From Rhodospira sp. (lineage in GTDB: Bacteria > Pseudomonadota > Alphaproteobacteria > Rhodospirillales > Rhodospirillaceae), in the NCBI GenBank assembly GCA_028277295.1, contig JANQGN010000463.1, positions 1 to 5,886 of the forward strand: a stretch of DNA of 5,886 nt, read 5' to 3'. The translations under genes were made by a program, and so were the position numbers. Positions 1-4,957 of this stretch are shown here, piece by piece. The first letter of the stretch is position 1; the number at the start of each line of letters is the position of its first letter. Below the pieces are notes generated by a model that was not told the DNA's origin, did no database searches, and worked only from the letters and a program-made list of their open reading frames with translations.

Positions 1-1
1 C

Positions 2-37
2 TTTGACCGCCCGGCCGACTGGCGCGCCAGTCACTAG
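2..37 (+). CDS. Possible C-terminal end of an unidentified plus-strand gene (partial)
   Basis: Reading from base 2 gives FDRPADWRASH followed by a TAG stop at 35-37. Too little is present to recognise a family. The main support is positional. The intergenic repeat that begins right after the rhodanese stop codon has a second copy beginning at 38, right after this TAG, so the stop could be the real end of the upstream gene. Against it, another frame (from base 3) stays open to a TGA at 78-80, and the minus strand is also open to the edge, so this reading frame is only the preferred one of three. The stop lies just after a 16-bp palindrome that would then be inside the coding sequence. Confidence 0.27.
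   Translation, partial: FDRPADWRASH
17..32. repeat. Perfect 16-bp palindrome
   Basis: GACTGGCG is followed directly by its reverse complement CGCCAGTC, with no spacer. In DNA this is a symmetric site of the kind dimeric proteins bind. In RNA it would need to open a few central bases to fold. No T-run follows on either strand, so it is not a standard intrinsic terminator. It may simply be part of a coding end (see the partial gene here). Confidence 0.5.
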
Positions 38-63
38 AGCAAATCCCGAGCGGTCCGGCCCGG
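38..63 (+). repeat. Intergenic repeat, copy 1 (half-palindrome)
   Basis: These 26 bases match positions 830-855 at 24 of 26 positions (15 identical bases, AGCAAATCCCGAGCG, then TCCGG and CCGG with two substitutions). Copy 2 is completed by an inverted right arm ending in GATTTGCTT. Copy 1 lacks that arm and continues into CGGGAAAAG instead, so it is a half-unit. Two copies about 790 bp apart, both in gaps between genes, suggest a dispersed REP-like family. Whether it is frequent in the genome cannot be seen here. Confidence 0.7.
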
Positions 64-93
64 CGGGAAAAGACGTGTGAACATGATAGCCTT

Positions 94-150
94 TCAAAAA
101 GGACGGCTGGGGTGGGGATGGACTCTGCCGCCATGAGCGGGGGCTTTCAT
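94..150 (-). CDS. Mini-ORF (18 aa) with a perfect Shine-Dalgarno sequence
   Basis: On the minus strand AGGAGGTGA (156-164) lies five bases before an ATG at 150. This is the full complement of the 16S rRNA 3' end, stronger than the site of any other gene in the window. The frame reads MKAPAHGGRVHPHPSRPF and stops at 94. The peptide has two His-Pro pairs and no recognisable family. It could be a leader peptide for a minus-strand gene beyond the left edge, a real microprotein, or the start of a gene later disrupted. A second minus-strand ATG at 134 opens a frame (MAAESIPTPAVLFERL...) that runs off the left edge but lacks a good binding site. The ribosome site is a direct observation; its function is inference. 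Confidence 0.3.
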   Translation of the reverse strand: MKAPAHGGRVHPHPSRPF

Positions 151-286
151 CGCCTTCACCTCCTCCCAACCTCCCATAAATTGTTAAAATACCCACTTGC
201 GATCTTGGCGAGCTCCTCTTGACCGTGTTGAACTGGCGTTTTCCCGGCCATCGGTCTCGGCCCCGAAAAGCGCCAAGCCATAAAGA

Positions 287-298
287 GAACGGCTGTTC
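287..298. promoter_or_regulatory. GAAC-N4-GTTC palindrome, possible operator
   Basis: GAACGGCTGTTC is a symmetric 12-mer ending 14 bases before the TTGACA ahead of the rhodanese gene. Its form resembles the LexA box of Gram-positive bacteria (GAAC-N4-GTTC), whereas typical alphaproteobacterial LexA uses direct GTTC repeats spaced by seven bases. A 12-mer with eight constrained bases can arise by chance, so binding by any regulator is a guess. Confidence 0.2.
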
Positions 299-312
299 AC
301 GGCCTGGTTGTC

Positions 313-339
313 TTGACAGCGAGCGCCGGCTTGTCTACG
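313..339 (+). promoter_or_regulatory. Candidate promoter for the rhodanese gene
   Basis: An exact sigma-70 -35 hexamer TTGACA is at 313-318. The best -10 match is weak: TCTACG at 334-339 with a 15-base spacer; nothing better is found at 16-18. Transcription would begin about 35 bases before the GTG start at 383. The position is suitable but the -10 is poor. Confidence 0.25.
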
Positions 340-382
340 TCCCCGAAGCGCCTTTGCCTCGCCTCCAGCCGGGATCATCGCC

Positions 383-829
383 GTGGACGTCTCCGCCATC
401 CTCGCCCCCGACATCTGGCTGACCATTCTGATCGGCATTGGCGCGGTGATCGTGCTACGCCAGCTCCCTCGCTTTTTGGCCGGGGTTCCCTTCGTGGGCG
501 CGGAGATCCTGAAGACGCGCCTCGATCAGGGCGACGACGTTGTGGTCCTGGATGTGCGCAGCGGTGGCGAGTTCACCGGCCGCGTCGGCCACGTGCCCGG
601 GTCCATCAATCTGCCGCTCGACCAGCTTCCGTCGCGTATCGCCCATCTGAAAGGGGATCTGGGCGACTGCCTGGATACGCCGGTCTACCTCATCTGCCAG
701 ACCTCCAGCCGGGCGGCCCACGCGGCCCGCTTGCTGCGCAAGGCGGGGTTTCGGGATTTGTCGGTGATCGGCGGCGGCATGTCGTCTTGGCGCGCGCGCG
801 GATACCCAACCCAGGGCACGACCGGTTGA
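383..829 (+). CDS. Membrane-anchored single-domain rhodanese-like sulfurtransferase
   Basis: The 148-residue protein has one N-terminal membrane helix (about residues 10-26, IWLTILIGIGAVIVL) and then one rhodanese domain (about 38-143). Rhodanese landmarks are LDVR (56-59), GHVPGSINLPL (69-79), the active-site loop CQTSSR (105-110) with the persulfide-forming Cys105 and Arg110 in CxxxxR form, and GGMSSW (131-136) near the end. Such proteins move sulfane sulfur from donors such as thiosulfate or a protein persulfide to an acceptor. The helix would tether the domain at the inner membrane, probably facing the cytoplasm by the positive-inside rule (Arg26 and Arg30 follow the helix). The start is GTG at 383, the only sensible one in frame, with a weak GGGA at 371-374. 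The gene stands alone, converges with the GGDEF-EAL gene, and its TGA abuts an intergenic repeat. The physiological substrate is unknown. Confidence 0.92.
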   Translation: MDVSAILAPDIWLTILIGIGAVIVLRQLPRFLAGVPFVGAEILKTRLDQGDDVVVLDVRSGGEFTGRVGHVPGSINLPLDQLPSRIAHLKGDLGDCLDTPVYLICQTSSRAAHAARLLRKAGFRDLSVIGGGMSSWRARGYPTQGTTG

Positions 830-875
830 AGCAAATCCCGAGCGATCCGGACCGGATCGCGACGACGATTTGCTT
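829..875. repeat. Intergenic repeat copy 2: nested palindrome after the rhodanese gene
   Basis: The outer arms AAGCAAATC (829-837) and GATTTGCTT (867-875) are perfect inverted repeats. Inside them GATCCGG (844-850) and CCGGATC (852-858) form a second perfect pair around one A. The left half (830-855) is the repeat also found at 38-63. The element begins on the last base of the rhodanese stop codon. A transcript from either strand could fold into a stem with an internal loop, and it lies between convergent genes, so it may end transcription or protect 3' ends in both directions. No U-run follows the stem on either strand, so Rho-independent termination is not proven. Confidence 0.75.
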
Positions 876-889
876 GAAAAACAGCTTGT

Positions 890-931
890 TAGGGCATGTT
901 GGGTGATTCAGAAATCGCGCAACAGGCCCTA
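890..931. repeat. Imperfect inverted repeat, possible remnant of an insertion sequence
   Basis: TAGGGCATGTTG (890-901) and CAACAGGCCCTA (920-931) are inverted copies matching at 11 of 12 positions around an 18-base centre that contains GTGATTC. The outer TA on both sides could be a two-base target duplication. The left arm and following GTGATTC loosely resemble the insertion-sequence end at 5789 (GAGCCTGATTGG, then GTGATTCC). Two readings are possible: a collapsed or miniature element carrying only IS-like ends, or a stem-loop serving as a terminator between the convergent genes. I slightly favour the former because of the TGTTG and GATTC motifs. Confidence 0.45.
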
Positions 932-992
932 GCGCGGGGCGCCCCACAGTCACCGACCTCCGGTCACCGAGGCGGCACCATACGCCCCGGCA

Positions 993-3900
993 TCATGGAG
1001 CGACCCGCGCGGGCGCCGACGCCGAGGGCAATCGGCCGAACTCCACCCGCAACACCCGCTCCATCTCATCTTGCGGCAAGGGTCGGGAGAACAGGAAGCC
1101 CTGGACCACGTCGGCGCCCTCGCCCCTCAGGTAGTCGAACTGTTCCTCGGTCTCGACGCCCTCGGCGACCACGGACATACCCAGGCTATGCCCCAGGTTT
1201 ATGATCGCGCGAACAATGATGGTGTCATTGGTGTCGTCGTTGACGTGATGCACAAACGACCGGTCGATCTTCAGCTTGTGGACCGGGAAGCGCTTGAGGT
1301 AGCTGAGCGAGGAATATCCGGTCCCAAAGTCGTCGATGGCAATGCGGATGCCGAGATCAGCCAGTTGCCCCAGGAAGCCAATGGCCTCCTCGGCTTCACG
1401 CATCAGCATGCTTTCCGTCAATTCCAGTTCCAGGGCGTCGGGCGGCAAGCCGTGTTGCTCCAGAGCGGTGCGGATCCGGTCCACCAAATCCGTTTCCGCA
1501 AACTGGGCCGCCGAAATGTTCACCGACACGGGGACCGGTGGCAGCCCCGCCGCGCGCCACGCCGCCACATCCGTCAGGGCTTGCCGCAACACCCGGTCCC
1601 CCAAGGACAGAATCAGCCCGGACTCCTCCGCGACGGGAATGAACGCACCGGGAGAGACCAGGCCGCGCGATGGGTGCAGCCAGCGCACCAACGCCTCCAT
1701 GCCCACAAGGGTGCCGGACATATCGTATTGGGGCTGGTAATAGTTGACCAGTTCGCGGCGTTCCAGGGCCCGGCGCAAGTCGGCCTCCAGCGCCAGGCGC
1801 GCCTGGGCGTCATCATTCATTTCATTGGAATAGAAGCGATAGGTTTCCCCTTCCGATCGGATGACGCGATACATCGCCATGTCGGCATTCTTGATTAGGC
1901 TATCCGGGTCGGGACCGTCATCGGGATACATGGCGATGCCGACGTTGGCGCGCACGCTCACCGCTTGCTGGCCCACCTCCACCGGTGTCTCGATGATCCG
2001 CGCCACCCGCCGCGCCAGGTTGGCGGCCAGTTCCGCGCCAGCGCGCCCGGTCTGAATGATCGCGAACTCATCGCCCCCCATGCGGGCGACGGTGTCCACT
2101 TCCTCGGCCACAGCGGCATTCAGGCGCGAGCCGATGGTCATGAGAATCTGGTCGCCGACATCGTGACCCATGGTGTCGTTCACCCGGCTGAACTGGGCCA
2201 GGTCGACAAACAGCACGGCGACGGTGCCATGGGTTCGCCGCGCGTGCTGGACCGCCTGGTAGAGACGGTCCCGGAACAGGGTCCGGTTCGGCAGGCGCGT
2301 CAGGGTGTCGTAGTTGGACAGGTAGCGCACCCGTTCCTCGGCGCGCTTATGGTCGGTGATGTCCTCGTGAACGAACACGAAGTGGGTCACGGAGCCGTCA
2401 ACCTCGCGCAGAGGCGTGACCGTCTGACGCACCGTATACAATGTGCCATCCTTGCGCCGCTCCACCAGCTCGCCGTTCCAGGTGCGGCCGCCACGCACCG
2501 TGGACCACATCTCGTCGCTGGTCTTGGGATCCTGCTGTCCGGACGTGAGCATGTCCGGGGTTCGGCCGCAGACGTCGGCGGCGGCAAAGCCCGACAGGGC
2601 GGTGAAGGCCGCGTTGACCCAGACAATGGTGCCGTCACGATCGGTGATCAGGGTGGCGTTGGCGGCCACCGTCATGGCCTGCGCCTGCAAACGGAGAAAC
2701 GCGGTATCCCTGGCGGCGTCCGTGGCCGTGAGCAGATGCTGGGCCACCGCCTCGGCCCGCAACCGCATCAGACGGTCGGGCGGCGCGGCGCGCCCATGCA
2801 CCACCAGGACGCCAACCGCCCGACCGCAACAGACCATGGGCACCACGGCGGCCGGCCCTTGAAGCGAGCTACCGGAGAGGTTCGCCTCGGACACCGCGAT
2901 GACATCGCTGGCCCCCAGGGCTACCGAATCCCCCGAGCAGGGCGCGCCGGTCACCGGCAAGACCGCCGGATCCGGGCCGACGACGGGAACAGCCTGGGGA
3001 TTGCCTAGATCCAGCGCCGGATCCACGAGACTGCGCAGCATTGGCGGGAGTGGTCGTCCGATATGGTCGGACAACAGAACGCCGTCGGCGCCAGCCGCCG
3101 CGATCAGGCGCAAGGTATCCCGATCGTAGCCCATCGCCACCCACGTGGTTGGGGCATCGGTCAGATCCGCCAGCAGGACGCAGGCCGCCCGGCAAATCGC
3201 CTGTTGGGACTCGCCGGATCGAACCAGGCGATCCATGTCCTGAAACAGCCGCGCCATGGCAACCAGGCTGGCGGCGTCCCGTTCAAGAAGCATGTCGGGG
3301 GCCTGAACAAGCAACATCATGCTGTCGCTCCCGGCCTTGGGCCCGCCCTCACGCCGGGCCGTCCCGTCGACGCGCGTCACCCGAACGGTCACGATCTGTC
3401 CTCGTCCATCCCGACCCTCGATCAGCCGCGCGTCATGGGGCACAAGCGGCGCGCCCGATCGGGCCTCTCCCAGCGATGGCAAAAGACTCGCGAGCGCCGT
3501 GCCGGTCAGGCCCCCCGACGCGCGGCCCCCGAACAGCGTTGTCGCGGCCCGATTCGCCCAAACGACCGTTCGAGTCTCGTCGACTTCCAGGACACCGGTA
3601 TCGATCGCGTCCAAGACACCCCTCAGCCACGCCGGCGGCGTCGGGCGCTGTGCCAGAGCCCCAGATCCGCCCAACAGCCTGATGGCCAGAACCAGCCCCA
3701 ACAGACCGTAGAGCGCCGCTTCCAGAACCCCTAGGAACAGCACGTCCTCCGATCGCAGGCCGATGACCGCCGCGACGGCGAAGGCCACCAGAGCGTTGAT
3801 CGCCGCCACCGTCGTCAGAACGCCGGGCGGCAACGGCTGCTCGACTGTCGAAGCAACCGACCGCCACGCCATGGCCGCCAAGACCATGAGCATGACACCC

Positions 3901-4304
3901 CGTAAAACATGCACGGGCACCAGAGCCCACTCCCCTGGCAGGTCCGCCACCATGGCTGCCCCGACCCACCCGACACCAAGGCTGATCATGATTGGCATCA
4001 GCAGGCCGGGGCCTTGGCGACCGCGCAGGGCGCGCAGCCCCGCGTAGAGCAGGATCGGCTCCAGGGTATGCATGAGGGATAACCCGTGAAACAGCGATCC
4101 CTCGCCTTGCGCCATGAGCACCGCGAGAGCGTTCTCGATCACCGAGATCGAGAACGCCGTGGCCCACCAGCCCGCGGCCCGCGCGGCCCGCGGGTCGCCG
4201 CGACGAGCGCGGACAACCCAAAGGAACACCAGGACCAACAGGGCGGCGCCTAGTCCAGCATTAAGATGAAGTAAAGACACGTCATGTAAAGCGAGGCCGT
4301 GCAT
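993..4304 (-). CDS. Membrane-bound 7TM-PAS-GAF-PAS-GGDEF-EAL cyclic di-GMP signalling protein
   Basis: This 1103-residue protein should set cyclic di-GMP levels at the inner membrane. In order: seven hydrophobic helices (about 11-32, 43-64, 72-92, 101-121, 126-146, 161-183, 187-209); a weak PAS-like module (226-335); a GAF-like module (345-530); a well-formed PAS/PAC module (540-655, with WNGELVERRKDG and HEDITDHK); GGDEF (about 660-828); and EAL (about 840-1090). The EAL catalytic set appears complete: EAL 870-872, Asn929, Glu964 in ELTES, DDFGTGYSS 991-999, Lys1012, Glu1048 and Glu1051 in AEGVE, Gln1068. The GGDEF motif (743-747) is intact, but Asp701 is followed by Ala703 and Ser706 where Asp and Lys are usual, Ile815 and Gly819 replace the usual Lys and Arg, and the inhibitory RxxD site is absent (Glu734). 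Phosphodiesterase output is therefore more likely. The start chosen is ATG at 4304, with AGAGGA before it and the first helix right after; the open frame extends upstream to 4487, but those codons are Arg/Gly-rich and unlike coding sequence. It is divergent from motA. Confidence 0.95.
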   Translation of the reverse strand: MHGLALHDVSLLHLNAGLGAALLVLVFLWVVRARRGDPRAARAAGWWATAFSISVIENALAVLMAQGEGSLFHGLSLMHTLEPILLYAGLRALRGRQGPGLLMPIMISLGVGWVGAAMVADLPGEWALVPVHVLRGVMLMVLAAMAWRSVASTVEQPLPPGVLTTVAAINALVAFAVAAVIGLRSEDVLFLGVLEAALYGLLGLVLAIRLLGGSGALAQRPTPPAWLRGVLDAIDTGVLEVDETRTVVWANRAATTLFGGRASGGLTGTALASLLPSLGEARSGAPLVPHDARLIEGRDGRGQIVTVRVTRVDGTARREGGPKAGSDSMMLLVQAPDMLLERDAASLVAMARLFQDMDRLVRSGESQQAICRAACVLLADLTDAPTTWVAMGYDRDTLRLIAAAGADGVLLSDHIGRPLPPMLRSLVDPALDLGNPQAVPVVGPDPAVLPVTGAPCSGDSVALGASDVIAVSEANLSGSSLQGPAAVVPMVCCGRAVGVLVVHGRAAPPDRLMRLRAEAVAQHLLTATDAARDTAFLRLQAQAMTVAANATLITDRDGTIVWVNAAFTALSGFAAADVCGRTPDMLTSGQQDPKTSDEMWSTVRGGRTWNGELVERRKDGTLYTVRQTVTPLREVDGSVTHFVFVHEDITDHKRAEERVRYLSNYDTLTRLPNRTLFRDRLYQAVQHARRTHGTVAVLFVDLAQFSRVNDTMGHDVGDQILMTIGSRLNAAVAEEVDTVARMGGDEFAIIQTGRAGAELAANLARRVARIIETPVEVGQQAVSVRANVGIAMYPDDGPDPDSLIKNADMAMYRVIRSEGETYRFYSNEMNDDAQARLALEADLRRALERRELVNYYQPQYDMSGTLVGMEALVRWLHPSRGLVSPGAFIPVAEESGLILSLGDRVLRQALTDVAAWRAAGLPPVPVSVNISAAQFAETDLVDRIRTALEQHGLPPDALELELTESMLMREAEEAIGFLGQLADLGIRIAIDDFGTGYSSLSYLKRFPVHKLKIDRSFVHHVNDDTNDTIIVRAIINLGHSLGMSVVAEGVETEEQFDYLRGEGADVVQGFLFSRPLPQDEMERVLRVEFGRLPSASAPARVAP

Positions 4305-4319
4305 CAGGGGTCCTCTGTA

Positions 4320-4337
4320 CCCTCGCGGTCGCGAGGG
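4320..4337. promoter_or_regulatory. Perfect 8+8 palindrome upstream of the GGDEF-EAL start
   Basis: CCCTCGCG and CGCGAGGG are exact inverted repeats separated by GT. The site lies 15 bases upstream of the ATG at 4304, just before the AGAGGA ribosome binding site. It could be an operator for a dimeric repressor or, in mRNA, a GC-rich hairpin next to the ribosome site that limits initiation. If the longer upstream start were used it would be coding, which is one reason to prefer the shorter protein. The symmetry is seen directly; the role is inferred. Confidence 0.45.
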
Positions 4338-4826
4338 ATGCATAGGGTTACCCCGCCGGACGTCGCCGGATCTGCCCAACGCCCGGTCGCCCATCCATGC
4401 GGTTCGATCGAGAGCATACCCCAATCCCACGCGACAGCACACCTTGCCTTGTAGAAAACCCCATGTCCCTCGTGAACCGTTGGTCATGGGTCGGGTTCGC
4501 CATTGGCGTCGTCACAGCACGGCCTTCAAGGCCGAGCACCAACCGGTGGGGTCCCTTTGCAGCGACGGAGAGTCTTCTCGCCCCAAGAACACACGGTTTG
4601 AGGAGTCACGCCTTTTCATCGTTCATCCTGAAAGGGCGGCGCGACGGATGGATTTCCTTCGACGGCCTCGATCTTCTTTTAATGGCACGTCGCGACCAGT
4701 CACCCTTCTAAGTCGGCACCCAGGGCGGGAGTCGCGGTGGGCGCGCTCGCCTCCAAACCACGCCAAACCTGGTCCCGGACCTGGCCGAATCTCGGTCTTC
4801 TCCATCGCCGAACGGGACTTCGCCCC

Positions 4827-4855
4827 TTGCCCTGACGCTGTGGTTAGGTGTTAAT
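4827..4855 (+). promoter_or_regulatory. Candidate sigma-70-like promoter for motA
   Basis: TTGCCC (4827-4832) and GTTAAT (4850-4855) are separated by 17 bases, each matching four of six consensus positions. Transcription would begin near 4862, leaving a leader of about 95 bases that includes the hairpins at 4886-4954. Flagellar genes in alphaproteobacteria often use sigma-54 or sigma-28 instead; I found no complete site for either. Confidence 0.28.
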
Positions 4856-4885
4856 GAGGCCAAAGGGGGGGCCTTCACCTGTGCA

Positions 4886-4954
4886 GACGGGATCAAGCCC
4901 GTCAGCAGTCCGTCAGCGCACCGGGGCACGGTGTGTTGGTCAAGGGGAACCAAC
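4886..4954 (+). promoter_or_regulatory. Structured motA leader: three tandem hairpins, the last presenting the ribosome binding site
   Basis: Three perfect stems follow one another: GACGGG/CCCGTC with a six-base loop (4886-4903), CACCG/CGGTG with a five-base loop (4919-4933), and GTTGGT/ACCAAC with an eight-base loop (4935-4954). The last loop is CAAGGGGA, which contains the Shine-Dalgarno sequence of motA. Between the first two stems, CCGTCAGC occurs twice with an 11-base period (4899-4906 and 4910-4917); the first copy overlaps the 3' arm of stem one, so the second could compete for pairing. A GGA in a loop over the ribosome site is the layout used by CsrA-type translational repressors. Involvement of CsrA or any other RNA-binding protein is inference. 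Confidence 0.5.
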
Positions 4955-4957
4955 CGC

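Larger units (their letters stand above)
64..382. other. Intergenic region upstream of the rhodanese gene
   Basis: No convincing long gene is present on either strand. Notable contents are a minus-strand mini-ORF with a perfect ribosome binding site (94-150), an AT-richer patch at 175-191, a GAAC-N4-GTTC palindrome at 287-298, and an exact TTGACA at 313-318 that may serve the rhodanese gene. A plus-strand 34-codon frame starts at 118 after a G-rich run, but it resembles no known protein and is not called. Confidence 0.6.
4305..4957. other. Long divergent intergenic region between the GGDEF-EAL gene and motA
   Basis: About 650 bases carry no gene I can defend. Frames on both strands lack ribosome sites and family features. 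Inverted repeats include 4320-4337, CGGCCTT-C-AAGGCCG (4520-4534), GCCTTTTC with GAAAGGGC (4610-4617 and 4630-4637, one G-U pair), AGGCC/GGCCT (4857-4861, 4870-4874), and the motA leader hairpins. A possible minus-strand -10 for the GGDEF-EAL gene is TATGCT (4413-4418), without a good -35. The length suggests promoters for both genes and may hide a small RNA, but none is identifiable. Confidence 0.55.

Noticed and set aside
1..134. Minus-strand frame from ATG at 134 open to the left edge
   Set aside because: It has no ribosome site and reads through both the intergenic repeat and the 16-bp palindrome; too short in the window to judge, though a gene further left could alter this.
118..222. Plus-strand 34-codon ORF after a G-rich stretch
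   Set aside because: Composition is unremarkable, no family match is apparent, and the G-run before it is a poor Shine-Dalgarno compared with that on the opposite strand.
936..970. GGGGCGCCCC palindrome (936-945) and GTCACCGA direct repeat (949-956, 963-970)
   Set aside because: Short and GC-rich enough to occur by chance in this genome; no arrangement suggesting a terminator or operator beyond proximity to the end of the GGDEF-EAL gene.
1071..3008. Long plus-strand open frames (275 and 347 codons) opposite the GGDEF-EAL gene
   Set aside because: Their translations are rich in His, Arg, Gly and Gln without any domain, and lie entirely antisense to an unmistakable gene. This is the usual effect of high GC content.
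4305..4487. A 61-residue N-terminal extension of the GGDEF-EAL protein (start at 4487)
   Set aside because: The added residues are Arg/Gly-rich with no feature, run through a perfect palindrome, and lack the good ribosome site found before the ATG at 4304.
4683..4698. Possible sigma-54 promoter (TGGCACG) before motA
   Set aside because: The -24 box is a perfect match but four bases later there is GACC in place of TTGC, so the essential GC of the -12 element is missing; it is also about 270 bases from motA.
4397..4854. Two overlapping plus-strand frames (104 and 136 codons) in the divergent intergenic region
   Set aside because: No ribosome site, no recognisable motif, and composition unlike the neighbouring genes.
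4856..4957. c-di-GMP riboswitch in the motA leader
   Set aside because: The leader consists of short independent hairpins and lacks the conserved GEMM core and three-way junction that I would expect.
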